64,000 bases of DNA from Actinoplanes xinjiangensis (GCF_003148685.1 NZ_QGGR01000032.1:1-64000); one strand, 5' to 3'; positions 34,452-44,453 are shown, numbered from the stretch's first letter. Made by a program: numbers and translations. Notes: generated from the sequence alone by a model not told the origin.

Positions 34452-36965
34452 GTGGACGTGCTGGTACACGATGAAGCGATCTTGAGTGACCCGGCCCGAC
34501 TGGCGGCGGTGCGACGGGCTGCCCAGCTGTTGCCCGCGATGGACCTGTCCCTGGACGATGTCGCCCGGCTCGCAGCCCACTCGCTGGGGGCACCGATGGC
34601 GACGCTCTGTCTGGTCGGCGTCGACCGGACGCAGCGGCTCGGCGCGCACGGACTGCCGCCCGCCCTGGCCGCCCACGACGACGGATCACTCCCCCACTCG
34701 TTCGCCGGCCACGTCGTCTGCGACAACCGCCTGACTCACGCAGCCGACCTGCCCCACGACGCGGACCCGCGACTCCGCGAGCACCCGCTGGTCGGCAGCG
34801 GGGTCCGGGCGTACATCGCCGTGCCGATACGCGACGGCGCCGGCCGCCCACTCGGGGCGCTCACCGTCTTCGACACACGCCCACGGCGATGGCACGGCCC
34901 GCAGGAACTCGCACTGATGGACATCGCCGGCCTGCTGACCGCATCCGTGCGATGGGACGGCCGGGCAGCCTCCACCGCCCCGATGCTCGACGGCGCCGCG
35001 CTACTGGACAGCGTCCAGGAGGCATTCGTCGCGGTGGACACCGGCGGGATCATCCGCGGCTTCAACCGGGCCGCCGAACGACTCCTGGGGTACACCGCCG
35101 CGCAGGTCTGCTGCCAGCACCTCGAGGACACCGTCCTGCCCGACTACCGCGGCGAGGCCACCCGGCCCGCGTTGCAGCGGCTGTTCGCCGCCGGACCGGC
35201 CCGCCCACTGGTACGCGAACTCACCGTGCGCCACCGCGACGGACATCCGCTCGCCACCCGCGCGTCGATGTCGGTGGTCCACGGGGTGGCCGGTGCTCTG
35301 GCCTGCATGTTCCTGACCGACCTGTCGGCTCAGGTAGCGGCCGAGGCCACCGCGGAACGGCACGCCAGCTTCCTGACCGCACTGCTCAACAGCCTGTCCG
35401 TCGGTGTGATGGCCTGCGACGACACCGGCCGCGTGATCGTGATGAACCCGGCCCTGCGCCGCATCCACGGCCACCCCGATACCGGGCCGGTGCCCGACGA
35501 TCTCCCGGCCACCGTCTCGACCTTCCTCTACGACGCGCAGCTGCAGCCGCTGAGCTGGGAGCAGACCCCGCTGATGCGTGCCTGGCGCGGGGAACACCTC
35601 ACCGATCTCGACGTCGTGGCCAAGCTCCCCGGTCGACGCACGCGTGTCTTCGCCACCACAGCACAGCAGATCCAGAACCGCGACGGCGTACGCCTCGGCG
35701 CGGTCGTCGTCGCTCACGAGGTGACCCCACTACGCCGCGCAGAGCACTTCAACGCCTGCCGCCGCGACGTCGAACGCGCCCTGCGGGCAGCCACATCCAT
35801 CACCGACGCGGCCCCGGCCGTCCTGCGCGCCGTGACCACCGCCCTCGGCTGGCCCGGCGCGGAACTGTTCCTCATCGACGAGAACACCGACCGGCTGCAG
35901 GCCATCGGGCACCACAGCGACAACGGCGAAGGCCCGGAAGGACTCTTCGGGCACACCCCCGTGCGCAACCGCGGCGTCACCGGCCGCGTCTGGCAGTCCG
36001 GCCAGCCGCTCTGGATCCCCGACATCACCCGGTACGCAGACCTGACCAGCGAGAACGAACAGCACCGCGTCGACCTGTGCGTACGCCACGGCATCCGCAC
36101 CGTCCTGGCCGTACCCGTCCGCGACGGCGGCACCCTGCTCGGTGTACTCACCTGCTACGCCGGCGCACCCGAAGTCGACCAGGACCTGCTCACCGTCCTA
36201 CTCGACGGAGTCGCCGCACAGATCGGCGTGTACGTCGCCCTGCGCCGCGCCGAAGAACTCGCCCTCCAGCTCACCCGGTCCCAGGACGACTTCCTCGACC
36301 TGGTCGGCCACGAACTGCGCACCCCGCTGACATCGATCATCGCCAACGTCACCATGCTCACCGAGGAGGCGACCGGTCTCGACGAGGAGCAACAGCAGAT
36401 GCTGAGCACCGTCGCCCGTAACACCGGCATGCTCCAGCACATCGTCGACACCCTGCTCGACCTCGCCGCCCTCGAATCCGGCCACCACCGGCTCGCCGCC
36501 GGACCCGTCGACCTGGTCGCGATCGTCGCCGACGCCGTCGCCGCGCTGCGCCGGACCACCGCCGCCGGCGTGCAACTGCGCACCGACATGCCCCATCCGG
36601 TACTGGTCACCGGCGACGCCGGCCGACTGCGCCAGGCCCTCGACGACGTACTGTCCAACGCTCTCAAGTACAGCCCGGCCGGCGCCGACGTCCACATCCG
36701 CCTCGAGCGCAGCGGAGGCTGGGCTGAGCTGTGCATCACCGACACCGGCATCGGCACGCCGGCGAGCGAACGCGACCGCGTCTTCGACCGCTTCTACCGC
36801 GCCGGCAACGTCCGTCACCACGGCACCCCCGGCAGCGGCCTCGGACTCAGCCGCACCCGCACCATCGTGCAACTCCACGGTGGCGACATCGCCCTGCGCC
36901 CTCAGCAGCCGTCCGGCACCAGCGTCTGCATCCGCCTACCGCTGGATCGCCCCGACCCACCATGA
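34452..36965 (+). CDS. GAF-PAS-PAS-GAF sensor histidine kinase (orphan)
   Basis: The protein has 837 residues from GTG 34452, with GAGGG four bases before it. Order: GAF (about 25-165), PAS (180-295), PAS (305-430), GAF (435-595), HisKA with His620 (LVGHELRTPLTS), HATPase_c (VLSNALKYSPAG, DTGIGTP, GSGLGL). It is soluble. The second half is closely parallel to the kinase at 7618-9711 (same PAS-GAF-H-box spacing and very similar RAEELALQLTRSQDDFLDLVGHE-type linker), which points to paralogy. It is convergent with the GGDEF-EAL gene, and no response regulator is nearby. Confidence 0.92.
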   Translation: MDVLVHDEAILSDPARLAAVRRAAQLLPAMDLSLDDVARLAAHSLGAPMATLCLVGVDRTQRLGAHGLPPALAAHDDGSLPHSFAGHVVCDNRLTHAADLPHDADPRLREHPLVGSGVRAYIAVPIRDGAGRPLGALTVFDTRPRRWHGPQELALMDIAGLLTASVRWDGRAASTAPMLDGAALLDSVQEAFVAVDTGGIIRGFNRAAERLLGYTAAQVCCQHLEDTVLPDYRGEATRPALQRLFAAGPARPLVRELTVRHRDGHPLATRASMSVVHGVAGALACMFLTDLSAQVAAEATAERHASFLTALLNSLSVGVMACDDTGRVIVMNPALRRIHGHPDTGPVPDDLPATVSTFLYDAQLQPLSWEQTPLMRAWRGEHLTDLDVVAKLPGRRTRVFATTAQQIQNRDGVRLGAVVVAHEVTPLRRAEHFNACRRDVERALRAATSITDAAPAVLRAVTTALGWPGAELFLIDENTDRLQAIGHHSDNGEGPEGLFGHTPVRNRGVTGRVWQSGQPLWIPDITRYADLTSENEQHRVDLCVRHGIRTVLAVPVRDGGTLLGVLTCYAGAPEVDQDLLTVLLDGVAAQIGVYVALRRAEELALQLTRSQDDFLDLVGHELRTPLTSIIANVTMLTEEATGLDEEQQQMLSTVARNTGMLQHIVDTLLDLAALESGHHRLAAGPVDLVAIVADAVAALRRTTAAGVQLRTDMPHPVLVTGDAGRLRQALDDVLSNALKYSPAGADVHIRLERSGGWAELCITDTGIGTPASERDRVFDRFYRAGNVRHHGTPGSGLGLSRTRTIVQLHGGDIALRPQQPSGTSVCIRLPLDRPDPP

Positions 36966-36999
36966 CCATCAGCCGGCCGGAGCCCGGACCGCTGTGCCG

Positions 37000-39255
37000 T
37001 CACGCGGCGATCGCGGTGCGGCTCCGGCCGAAATCAGGCTCGGCGACGGGACGGCTGAAGTAGTAGCCCTGCAGCAGTGTGTAGCCGAGCCGAGAGAGCG
37101 CGTCGGCCTGCTCGGCGGTCTCGACACCTTCGGCGACCGCGGTCATACCGAGTTCGGTGCTTATCTGGATGAGCGCCTCCGCTATCGCGCTGTGCCGGCC
37201 GGCCTCCGTGACGTTGTCGACGAATGACTTGTCGACTTTGAGGATGTCGACAGGAACCGTCTGCAACAGGCCGAGTGCCGAATGCCCGGTGCCGAAGTCG
37301 TCCAGCGCGATCTGTACGCCGAGCTTCCGCAGTTCGTGCAGCGTTGTCACCGCCTGGCCGCCCTCGAAAACGGCTGTCTCGGTGACCTCGACGGCAAGGT
37401 GGTTCGGTGCAAGTCCCGTCTCGGCCAGGATGTCGGCGACGCTCGTGGCGAAGCCGGGCCGGGCGAGTTGACGGGCGGAGACGTTGACGCTGACTTTGTC
37501 GGGTGCGCTTACGCCGAGTTCGGCGCGCCACCGTGCCATCTGCCGGCAGGCCGTTCGCAGGATCCAGGCACCGAGTTCGACGATGAGGCCGTTCTGCTCG
37601 GCCACCGGCACGAAGTGCGCCGGGCTGACCGTCCCCCGGTGTGGGTGCTCCCAGCGGACCAGCGCCTCGACCGCGGCGATCCGGCCCTCGGGGAAGGCCA
37701 CGATCGGCTGGTAGACCACCCGGAATTGGCCGGCGTCCAGACCGATCCGCATCTCGGCGCCGAGCTTGGCGTGCCCCGTCGACTGCTCATCGAGGGCCGG
37801 CTCCCACCGTCGGTACGCCTGCCCGGCTCTCTTGGCGGCGTACATCGCCGTCTCGGCCCGGCGCAGCACCTCCATCGGATCGTCGCGTTCGCCGTCGGCC
37901 AGCCCTATACCGACGCCCACGAGCAAATCGTGACCGCCCGCGTGAACCGGTTCGCGCAGTTGGGCGGCGAGCTGCGTAACCAGCGCACCGGATTCCGAGG
38001 CGCTCCCGCCGGGCAGTAGGACGGCGAATTCGTCACCGCCCATCCGGGCGAGCAGAGCGTCGTCCGGCACCGTCCGCGCCAATCGTTGGGCAAGGGATGC
38101 GAGCGCTCGGTCGCCGACCGCGCGCCCGAGTTCATCGTTGACGTTCTTGAAACCGTTCAAGCCGAGCAGCGCCACCTGCGCCGACCCGACGGCCATCGCC
38201 TCGCGCAATGCATTCTCGAATCGGCGCCGGTTGGCCAGGCCTGTCATTTCGTCTTGCATGGCGAGCCTTTCCAGATCGCGTGACCGCCATTTCAGTTGCG
38301 TGAGGATCAGGGCCATCCGAGCGATGGTGAGCAGAATGAGGACGATGGTGGTGCAGGCGACGACCGTGCCGTCGATGGTGTTCTCCCCCGCGTACGGGCT
38401 CAGAAGCAGCGCCGGCCCGAGTAGTGAGCACGCGGCGGGTGCGCACAAGCGGGCCACACTCTGTTCTGTGCTCCTCGGGAGCCGTACGACCGCGGGATCC
38501 GCCGCCATCGACGGGTGCAGGGCGGCCGCCGCCCAGAGCAGGGTGGAGGCGACGAACACCGCGTCCACGGCGAACGGGTCGGCATTGAAGTAGATGATCA
38601 TCACGGAGTAGCTGGTGTCTGCGGCCAGCAAGGTCGCTGCGGCGGCGTTGAGCAGCCTGCTGCTGGGAGTGCGGTTTCGCGGGTCGGTGAACAGCCAGGC
38701 CAGCATCACCAGCAACAACAGGTCCGCCAGCGGATACACGGTGCTGACCACACGAGCCAGAGCCGGGGCCGAGCGGTCGGCCACGGTCGGGTGCAGGATG
38801 AACGTCCAGAGCACCAGGCCGAGCCCGATGGCGGCGATGGCTGCGTCGATCAGGCGGCCCGTCTGGCCGCCCGGCTGCCGACGGCGCGACAGCAGGAGGA
38901 GACCCATGATTCGCAGTGGGTAGGAGGCCAGGTAGAAGGCATCGGCGATCGAGGGGTACGGCACGCGGCCCAATTCGTACAGGTAGTAGTCGTATGTGAT
39001 GTCGCCGAGCACCGCCAGGAGCTGCCCGGCCGCGACCCAGTACCACACTCCAGGTCGCTGTGGCCGGTACAGCCGCACACCGACGAGGATGGCCACCACG
39101 GCCGCCAGGCCGATGACGTTGTAGCAGACCCTCGCGGCGAGTGATGAGGCGGGCAGCAGGAAATACCCGGTCGTCGCCAGCACGCCGACTGCGAGCCACC
39201 AGCACCATATCCGCGTAAGTCCCACGACCAGCCATCGGCCCCATTGCGACGGCAT
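37000..39255 (-). CDS. Membrane GGDEF-EAL protein, probable c-di-GMP phosphodiesterase
   Basis: The protein has 751 residues with nine or ten N-terminal membrane helices (about 10-320), then GGDEF (330-490) and EAL (500-745). The GGDEF motif (406-410) is intact, but the DxD-type metal site reads GLN at 365-367 (LLGLNGFKNVND), so a key Mg-binding Asp is absent, and there is no RxxD inhibitory site. The EAL half keeps EALVRW (530-535), SVNVSARQL, EVTET, DDFGTG, KVDKSF and EGVET. The expected activity is therefore c-di-GMP hydrolysis, with the GGDEF domain as a possible GTP-binding regulator. Confidence 0.9.
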   Translation of the reverse strand: MPSQWGRWLVVGLTRIWCWWLAVGVLATTGYFLLPASSLAARVCYNVIGLAAVVAILVGVRLYRPQRPGVWYWVAAGQLLAVLGDITYDYYLYELGRVPYPSIADAFYLASYPLRIMGLLLLSRRRQPGGQTGRLIDAAIAAIGLGLVLWTFILHPTVADRSAPALARVVSTVYPLADLLLLVMLAWLFTDPRNRTPSSRLLNAAAATLLAADTSYSVMIIYFNADPFAVDAVFVASTLLWAAAALHPSMAADPAVVRLPRSTEQSVARLCAPAACSLLGPALLLSPYAGENTIDGTVVACTTIVLILLTIARMALILTQLKWRSRDLERLAMQDEMTGLANRRRFENALREAMAVGSAQVALLGLNGFKNVNDELGRAVGDRALASLAQRLARTVPDDALLARMGGDEFAVLLPGGSASESGALVTQLAAQLREPVHAGGHDLLVGVGIGLADGERDDPMEVLRRAETAMYAAKRAGQAYRRWEPALDEQSTGHAKLGAEMRIGLDAGQFRVVYQPIVAFPEGRIAAVEALVRWEHPHRGTVSPAHFVPVAEQNGLIVELGAWILRTACRQMARWRAELGVSAPDKVSVNVSARQLARPGFATSVADILAETGLAPNHLAVEVTETAVFEGGQAVTTLHELRKLGVQIALDDFGTGHSALGLLQTVPVDILKVDKSFVDNVTEAGRHSAIAEALIQISTELGMTAVAEGVETAEQADALSRLGYTLLQGYYFSRPVAEPDFGRSRTAIAA

Positions 39256-39422
39256 CTGAGCCTGAGTACGAAGTCTCCCCTCACCATGTAGAACAGCTCA
39301 CTACGGGGAATGGATCGGGACTTCGGTATCCGGATAGCCGGTTGGTCCGCGATCCAAAGAGCAGCTCAGGAAATGTCAATCAATCTACTTACACGGAACG
39401 AGAACCGCCATCCGCGTTCGGA

Positions 39423-39428
39423 ATATAA
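39423..39428 (+). promoter_or_regulatory. Consensus -10 box (TATAAT) upstream of the AraC gene
   Basis: A perfect TATAAT in otherwise GC-rich DNA lies 20 bases before the ATG at 39449, in an AT-rich stretch (39370-39428). No good -35 match is present, which suggests activator-dependent or extended -10 recognition. It argues against the farther upstream GTG start at 39431. Confidence 0.6.
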
Positions 39429-39448
39429 TAGTGGCGAGGTGGTGCGGT

Positions 39449-40483
39449 ATGTCCGGGCACGATGCCGATGACGGGGGCCGCCCTGTCACACTGCGCAGCT
39501 CTGACCTGGATGAGACCCGGATGGTGCTCGCCGAGCACTTCTACTCCAATTTCGTCGACATCCTGGAGCCGACCAAGAGCCTTGACACCCAGCTCCGGGT
39601 CACCAACCTCGGGCCGGTCACGATCGGCGACGTGCGTTTCGGTACGGACCTCAAACTCAGGCTGCACGAGCTCGGCGCGTACCACGTCGACGTGATCCTG
39701 TCCGGACAGCTCGAATGGCAGCAGGGCAGAGACGAACCCCGGGTCGCCACCGACACCAGCGGGGCGGTGTTCCAGCCGGTCGGCGACACGGTCCTGCACC
39801 GGTGGACCGGCGACTGCCGATTACTGGCAGTGAAGATCGACCGCGGCGCCCTCGAAACGCAGTTGGCCCGCATGCTCGACGCCCCTGTCGCCTCGCCGAT
39901 TCAACTGTGCCGCCAGCTGGACCAGTCCCACGGACCCGGCCGAACCTGGACCAATATGGTCCGCGCGCTCACCGCGGACGCTCTGGGCGAAAACCGGGGC
40001 CTGACGCAGAACCCGCTCCTGGCCGAACCCCTCCAGGAGGTACTCCAGCGCGGCCTGCTGCTCGCCGGCGATCACCCGTACCGGGACCGGCTGGCCAGGC
40101 CCGGCGGACCCTACCCGGCGCCTCGCGCGATACGGCAGGCGGTCGACCTGTTGCACAGCCGTCCCGAGCAGCCGATCACCATCGCGAAACTCGCCGACAT
40201 CACCGGCGTGAGCGAACGGGCACTGCAGGCAGGCTTCCGGCGATACGTCGGCGTCTCGCCCACTACGTACCTGCGTCAGGTCCGTCTCGACCGTGCCCAC
40301 GAGCAGCTTCGGCAAGCGGACTCCGGCCAGACCACGGTGGCCGACGTGGCACACCGCTGGGGGTTCGCACATCTGGGACGTTTCGCGGGTTCCTACCGTG
40401 CACGGTACGGCATGTCACCGTCCCAGACACTCAACGCCTCCGCGGGCCCACGAACGGTACACAACGTACCGCGACAGTCATGA
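39449..40483 (+). CDS. AraC-family transcriptional regulator
   Basis: The protein has 344 residues from ATG 39449, with GAGGTGG seven bases upstream. Residues about 15-200 form a cupin-like AraC-binding domain of the AraC_binding_2 type (DVILSGQLEWQQG, FQPVGDTVLHRWTGDCRLLAVKID). Residues about 225-330 form the double helix-turn-helix (ITIAKLADITGVSERALQAGFRRYVGVSP...VADVAHRWGFAHLGRFAGSYRARYG). It is separated by 80 bases from the convergent zinc dehydrogenase gene. The effector and targets are unknown; control of the dehydrogenase is possible. Confidence 0.9.
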   Translation: MSGHDADDGGRPVTLRSSDLDETRMVLAEHFYSNFVDILEPTKSLDTQLRVTNLGPVTIGDVRFGTDLKLRLHELGAYHVDVILSGQLEWQQGRDEPRVATDTSGAVFQPVGDTVLHRWTGDCRLLAVKIDRGALETQLARMLDAPVASPIQLCRQLDQSHGPGRTWTNMVRALTADALGENRGLTQNPLLAEPLQEVLQRGLLLAGDHPYRDRLARPGGPYPAPRAIRQAVDLLHSRPEQPITIAKLADITGVSERALQAGFRRYVGVSPTTYLRQVRLDRAHEQLRQADSGQTTVADVAHRWGFAHLGRFAGSYRARYGMSPSQTLNASAGPRTVHNVPRQS

Positions 40484-40562
40484 TCTTGCCCTCAGGACCT
40501 CACAGATCACGGTGAAACGAACGAGGATGGCCATCCGCCGTCCCGTCAACACTCCGGACCTG

Positions 40563-41723
40563 TCAGGCACCCGCTCCCGCCATCGCCGGGTGCAGGACGA
40601 CCTTCGTCCAGCCGTCGTCCCGCTTGTCGAAGTGTTCGTAGGCCTCCGGAGCACGGTCGAGGGGCAACTCGTGGCTGACGATGAAGGACGGCTCGGCCTT
40701 GCCCGCCGCGATGAGGTCGCGCAGTTGCCGGTTGTACTTCTTGACCGGGGCCTGGCCACTGCCGATGTGCTGACCCTTGAACCAGAACATGCCGAAGTCG
40801 AAGGCCAGCTTGCCCTGCTTCGCCAGTTCGTCGCCGGCCCCGGGGTCCTGAGGCACGAAGACACCGACGGCGCCGATCCTCCCGGTGAAGCGCACCGAGG
40901 CGACCAGCCGGTTCATGGTCAGGTTGGCCTGCTCCGCGCCATCGGGTTCGTGCGCTTGATAGCCGACGCACTCGCAGCCGTTGTCCGCTCCCAGCCCCAT
41001 CGTCTCGTCCAGAACGGCCTGCACCGGATCGACCGTCGAGTCGTCGATGGCGATCGCGCCGATCGCCTCGGCCAGTCGCAGCCGGTCGGCATGCCGGTCG
41101 ACGACCATCACCTTGCTCGCGCCCCGGACGGTCGACGAAAGGGCGGCCATCAGCCCGACCGGACCCGCGCCGTAGATGACCGTCTGGTCACCGGGCCGCA
41201 CACCGGCCATCTCGGTGGCGTGGTAACCGGTCGGGAAGATGTCGGCGAGCATCACGTAGTCGGTCTGGCGCTGCTCGGCGTCCTCCCCCAACCGCAGACA
41301 GTTGAAGTCGCCCCACGGCACGCGCAACAGTTCGGCCTGTCCGCCGCCGTACGGGCCCATGTCGGCGAAGCCGTATGCGGCGCCGGCCATGTTCGGCTCA
41401 GGCTGAGCGGTCAGACAATAGTTCGTGAGCTGACGCTCGCAATTCTTGCAATGTCCGCAAGAGATGTTGAACGGCAGGACGACCCATTCGCCCACCCGGA
41501 CCTTGTCGACGCCGGCACCGACCTCGACCACCTGACCCAGGTTTTCGTGCCCGAACCATCGGCCGGCCTCGAAATCGGTTCGGCCCTCGTACATGTGCAG
41601 GTCCGAACCGCAGATGTTCGCCGACGTCACCCGCACCAGAACGTCGGTCGGCCGCTCGATCCGCGCATCCGGCACATCCTTAACGCTGACCTGCCTCGGC
41701 CCCTCATAAACCACTGCTTTCAC
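40563..41723 (-). CDS. Zinc-dependent alcohol dehydrogenase, glutathione-independent formaldehyde-dehydrogenase-like
   Basis: The protein has 386 residues from GTG 41723, five bases after GAGGAGG; ATG 41750 would put the ribosome-binding site inside the gene. It is a medium-chain dehydrogenase: catalytic zinc ligands in NICGSDLHMYEG and GHE, structural zinc Cys set CGHCKNCERQLTNYC, and an NAD-binding GAGPVGLMAA motif with acidic VVDRHADR after it, indicating NAD preference. The EGRTDFEAGRWFGHENLGQV and DIFPTGYHATEMAGV segments match the glutathione-independent formaldehyde dehydrogenase branch. Likely role: oxidation of formaldehyde or small aldehydes/alcohols. Confidence 0.9.
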   Translation of the reverse strand: MKAVVYEGPRQVSVKDVPDARIERPTDVLVRVTSANICGSDLHMYEGRTDFEAGRWFGHENLGQVVEVGAGVDKVRVGEWVVLPFNISCGHCKNCERQLTNYCLTAQPEPNMAGAAYGFADMGPYGGGQAELLRVPWGDFNCLRLGEDAEQRQTDYVMLADIFPTGYHATEMAGVRPGDQTVIYGAGPVGLMAALSSTVRGASKVMVVDRHADRLRLAEAIGAIAIDDSTVDPVQAVLDETMGLGADNGCECVGYQAHEPDGAEQANLTMNRLVASVRFTGRIGAVGVFVPQDPGAGDELAKQGKLAFDFGMFWFKGQHIGSGQAPVKKYNRQLRDLIAAGKAEPSFIVSHELPLDRAPEAYEHFDKRDDGWTKVVLHPAMAGAGA

Positions 41724-42020
41724 GACTACCTCCTCGTCGCAGATACCCACCTCTACCCGTACTCGGGCTAGGGCTTTTCATGGGATAACATTCGACGGAC
41801 CGCCCCGGGACGGCATCAGGATTCAAGTCAATTCGGCCCTCGAGTGCCGGATTCCGGCGGCACGATGGGTTCGAATGAAAAATCGAACCTCCCGGTTGGC
41901 GCCATTTCCTGCGTAAAGAAGGCGCACTGCGCGGCCCACCACGCCGCAGTAAGCAGTCGCCCTGCCTCGATCGCCACCGTTTGCGGGAGAAAGCGCCCAC
42001 TCGCGGGCCAAACGGCATGC

Positions 42021-43613
42021 CTACGCAGCATGTGTGACTGCCGAGTGCGTGGAGGGCTCGGCGGGGTTGCGGGGTAGTGCGACGTGGACGCGGGTTCCCG
42101 GCTGGTATTCGGTGGGGACGATGGTGATGGTGCCGTGGTGGCGCTCGGTGATGAGCTTGGCGATGGCCAGGCCGAGACCCGCGCCGGGGATGGCGAGTTC
42201 GGTGGCGATGGCGCCCCGGAAGAAGCGATCGAAGACGTGTGGGCGTTCGGGCTCGGGTATGCCGGGGCCGGTGTCAGCGACCTCGATCGTGACCGTGGTT
42301 TCGGTGCTGGTGACGGCAATGCTGACGGCGCCGCCGCCAGGGGTGTAGGTGACGGCGTTGTCGAGCAGCGCGGATACGAGTTGAGTGAGCCGTTGCGGGT
42401 CCCCCAGCATCAGCAGCCGCGCCGGGGTGGTCTGGGTGAGGCTGACGCATTTGGCGGCGGCCCGGCCGTCCAGGTCCCGGGCCGTACCGGTGACCACGGC
42501 GACGAGATCAACCTCGGTGACCGTGAGCTGAGCACGGCCGGCGTCGAGGGCGGAGAGGTCGAGCAGCGCCTCGACGAGGTGGCGCAGCCGTTCGCTGCCC
42601 CGCCGGGCGGCGGCGATCATGGGCAGCAGATCACCGGCGGGTGTGTCGGGGCTGGTGTCGCCGGCCAGTTCCAGGTTGTTGCCGATGATCATCAGCGGGA
42701 TGCGCAGTTCATGGCCGACGAGGTTGAGGTAGTCGTCCTTGCTGCGGCTGAGGGCTTGTTGTAGTTGCTCAGCTCGTCGGACTTCGGTGATGTCGTGGAA
42801 GAGCGCGACCGCGCCGAGACGCTGCCCATGCCGGTCGGTGATCGCGTGGGCGTTGACTTTGAACAGGCATGGTCCTTCGCGGGTGTGCAGCTGGTATTCG
42901 ATGCCATGGACGTCGGTGCCGTGCAGGGCGCGTAGCAGTGGGACCTGGTCGGGCTCGACCAGGGCGCCGTCCGGGGTGGTGAGGGGCAGGTGCCGGGCCC
43001 AGTGTTCGACGGTCCCCTCGACGGTGTGAATACCCAGGCGATCCCTCAGGGAGCGGTTGACCAGCACGAGATTGCCGTCGGCGTCGCAGGCCGCCACACC
43101 GGTGTCGAGGCTGTCCAGCAGCGTGTCCAGATACTGCCGATGGTGGTGTTCGGCCTCATAGGCGTGCTGTTCGGCGACGAACGCGGTGCACGCCTGCGCG
43201 GCGTCGTCCACGGCAGTCAGCTGCTCGGCGGACCAGTGCCGGGCCTGATAGTCCATGACCGCACACACACCCACCACCGCGCCGGCGGGATCCCGCACCG
43301 GGAACCCCGCATAGCATTGAATCCCGACGGCCCGTATCGGCGCGTCGACGGGCACCCTCTCGTCGGCGTCCACCGCGTCGACGACCACGGGGAATCCGGT
43401 CCGCATCACGATTCCGGCCAGCGTGCTCCGCACGGGGAACTGCTGCATCGGCTCGAAGCCGGACGGCAGTTGAAATCCGGCGATCAGACGCAGGTTCCGG
43501 CCCTCGACCAGATGGATCATCGCGCAGGCGGTACGGGCGCCGCGTGCCGTCAAGGCGGCCATCCGTTCCGCAGCCTGGGAGGGCACGCCAGGAGCGATCG
43601 CGAGCGCCGGCAT
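42021..43613 (-). CDS. GAF-PAS sensor histidine kinase (orphan)
   Basis: The protein has 530 residues from ATG 43613 (AGGAGG eight bases upstream). Order: GAF (about 10-150, AGIVMRTGFPVVVDAVDAD...YAGFPVRDPAGAVVGVCAVMD), PAS (160-285), HisKA with His301 (LVGHELRIPLMII, where Ile replaces the usual Thr after Arg), HATPase_c (LLDNAVTYTPGGG, DTGPGIP, GAGLGL). The PAS segment LDTLLDSLDTGVAACDADG closely resembles that of the kinase at 7618-9711, supporting common ancestry. It is soluble, and no response regulator is adjacent. Confidence 0.91.
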   Translation of the reverse strand: MPALAIAPGVPSQAAERMAALTARGARTACAMIHLVEGRNLRLIAGFQLPSGFEPMQQFPVRSTLAGIVMRTGFPVVVDAVDADERVPVDAPIRAVGIQCYAGFPVRDPAGAVVGVCAVMDYQARHWSAEQLTAVDDAAQACTAFVAEQHAYEAEHHHRQYLDTLLDSLDTGVAACDADGNLVLVNRSLRDRLGIHTVEGTVEHWARHLPLTTPDGALVEPDQVPLLRALHGTDVHGIEYQLHTREGPCLFKVNAHAITDRHGQRLGAVALFHDITEVRRAEQLQQALSRSKDDYLNLVGHELRIPLMIIGNNLELAGDTSPDTPAGDLLPMIAAARRGSERLRHLVEALLDLSALDAGRAQLTVTEVDLVAVVTGTARDLDGRAAAKCVSLTQTTPARLLMLGDPQRLTQLVSALLDNAVTYTPGGGAVSIAVTSTETTVTIEVADTGPGIPEPERPHVFDRFFRGAIATELAIPGAGLGLAIAKLITERHHGTITIVPTEYQPGTRVHVALPRNPAEPSTHSAVTHAA

Positions 43614-43734
43614 CGCTGCGGCCTCCTGTGTCGCTGTGCAGGGACTCACGTGCGGGCCAGAACCTCGATCCACTCCTCGATTATCGCGGTTGCCGCTCCC
43701 GCACGTGCCCGATTCACCGAGGCATCGCGTCCGG

Positions 43735-43985
43735 TCGCGCTCAGCGCGGGCGCGAGCTGTCAGTGGTCCGCGCCGCCGTTACGGACGACGCAGGAGGCGT
43801 TGATCCTGTCCGGCGAGGCGGTCGCGATGTACGACGTCTGCGCCGAGGCGCTCCAGGAGGCGTTGACCGCACACACGCACTGGACCTCGACGCCCGTCGA
43901 GGTGGTGGTCAAGCCCTTCACCTTCAGTGAATGGGCTCGCGGCGCGGCCGTCATCGCCCTGCAGCACCGGATCCTCGGCCGCTGA
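43735..43985 (+). pseudogene. C-terminal fragment of a ROK-family regulator/sugar kinase
   Basis: The last 80 codons before TGA 43985 read ALILSGEAVAMYDVC...VEVVVKPFTFSEWARGAAVIALQHRILGR. The PFxFxEWARGAAVxAxQxxxLG ending is diagnostic of actinobacterial ROK (NagC/XylR-like) proteins. The helix-turn-helix and sugar-kinase N-lobe are missing, and no start fits, so this is a 3' remnant. It stands next to glycoside hydrolase genes and a GH36 fragment, suggesting a decayed sugar-utilisation locus. Confidence 0.6.
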
Positions 43986-43992
43986 GCGCCGA

Positions 43993-44277
43993 TCAGATCT
44001 GGTGGAAGCGCCGGAACAGATAGCGCCCGGACGGTAGATCCGCCGTCAGCAGGTCCCAGCCGTCGTTGCTCAGCATCGCCAGCCAGTTCAGGACCTCGTG
44101 GTGGCTGCACGCCTCCCAGTGGACCGGCTCGGCAAGGAGGCTGGTCACCCACTCGGCCGTCCACACGTCTGCGGCCACGACCGTCGTTCGTGTTCTCAGC
44201 CTCCGGCGTTCGCGCTGCTCGACCGGCACGGTGACGTGGCTGAGGATGCTGAGTTGCCCGTACTCCCACGTCGGCAT
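43993..44277 (-). CDS. Hypothetical protein, DUF4177-like size and pattern
   Basis: The protein has 94 residues from ATG 44277. It begins PTWEYGQLSI and ends HHEVLNWLAMLSNDGWDLLTADLPSGRYLFRRF, a strand-helix-strand pattern with the 'LNxLGxxGWEL' motif seen in DUF4177-type small proteins. The function is unknown. TACACT five bases before the ATG, with no Shine-Dalgarno, suggests a leaderless transcript. It converges on the ROK remnant. Confidence 0.7.
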   Translation of the reverse strand: MPTWEYGQLSILSHVTVPVEQRERRRLRTRTTVVAADVWTAEWVTSLLAEPVHWEACSHHEVLNWLAMLSNDGWDLLTADLPSGRYLFRRFHQI

Positions 44278-44282
44278 GGCCA

Positions 44283-44288
44283 AGTGTA
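44283..44288 (-). promoter_or_regulatory. -10 box (TACACT) for the 44277 gene
   Basis: On the minus strand TACACT is followed by TGGCC and the ATG at 44277 (five-base gap), the same geometry as other probable leaderless genes in the window. The upstream DNA is AT-rich (44289-44315). Confidence 0.45.
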
Positions 44289-44453
44289 GATCCGTATACA
44301 GAGGATTATTTCTCGAGCACGCTCAGTCAGCACGGGTCGGGTTGCCGACCACCCGGACGGCACCTACCGTCGTCGATAGAGGCTTCGCTCGCCACCCCCC
44401 GCAATCGCCGACGGAGCCCCTCCCCCACCCCCCGCACGAAAGCGTGGCCCCCC

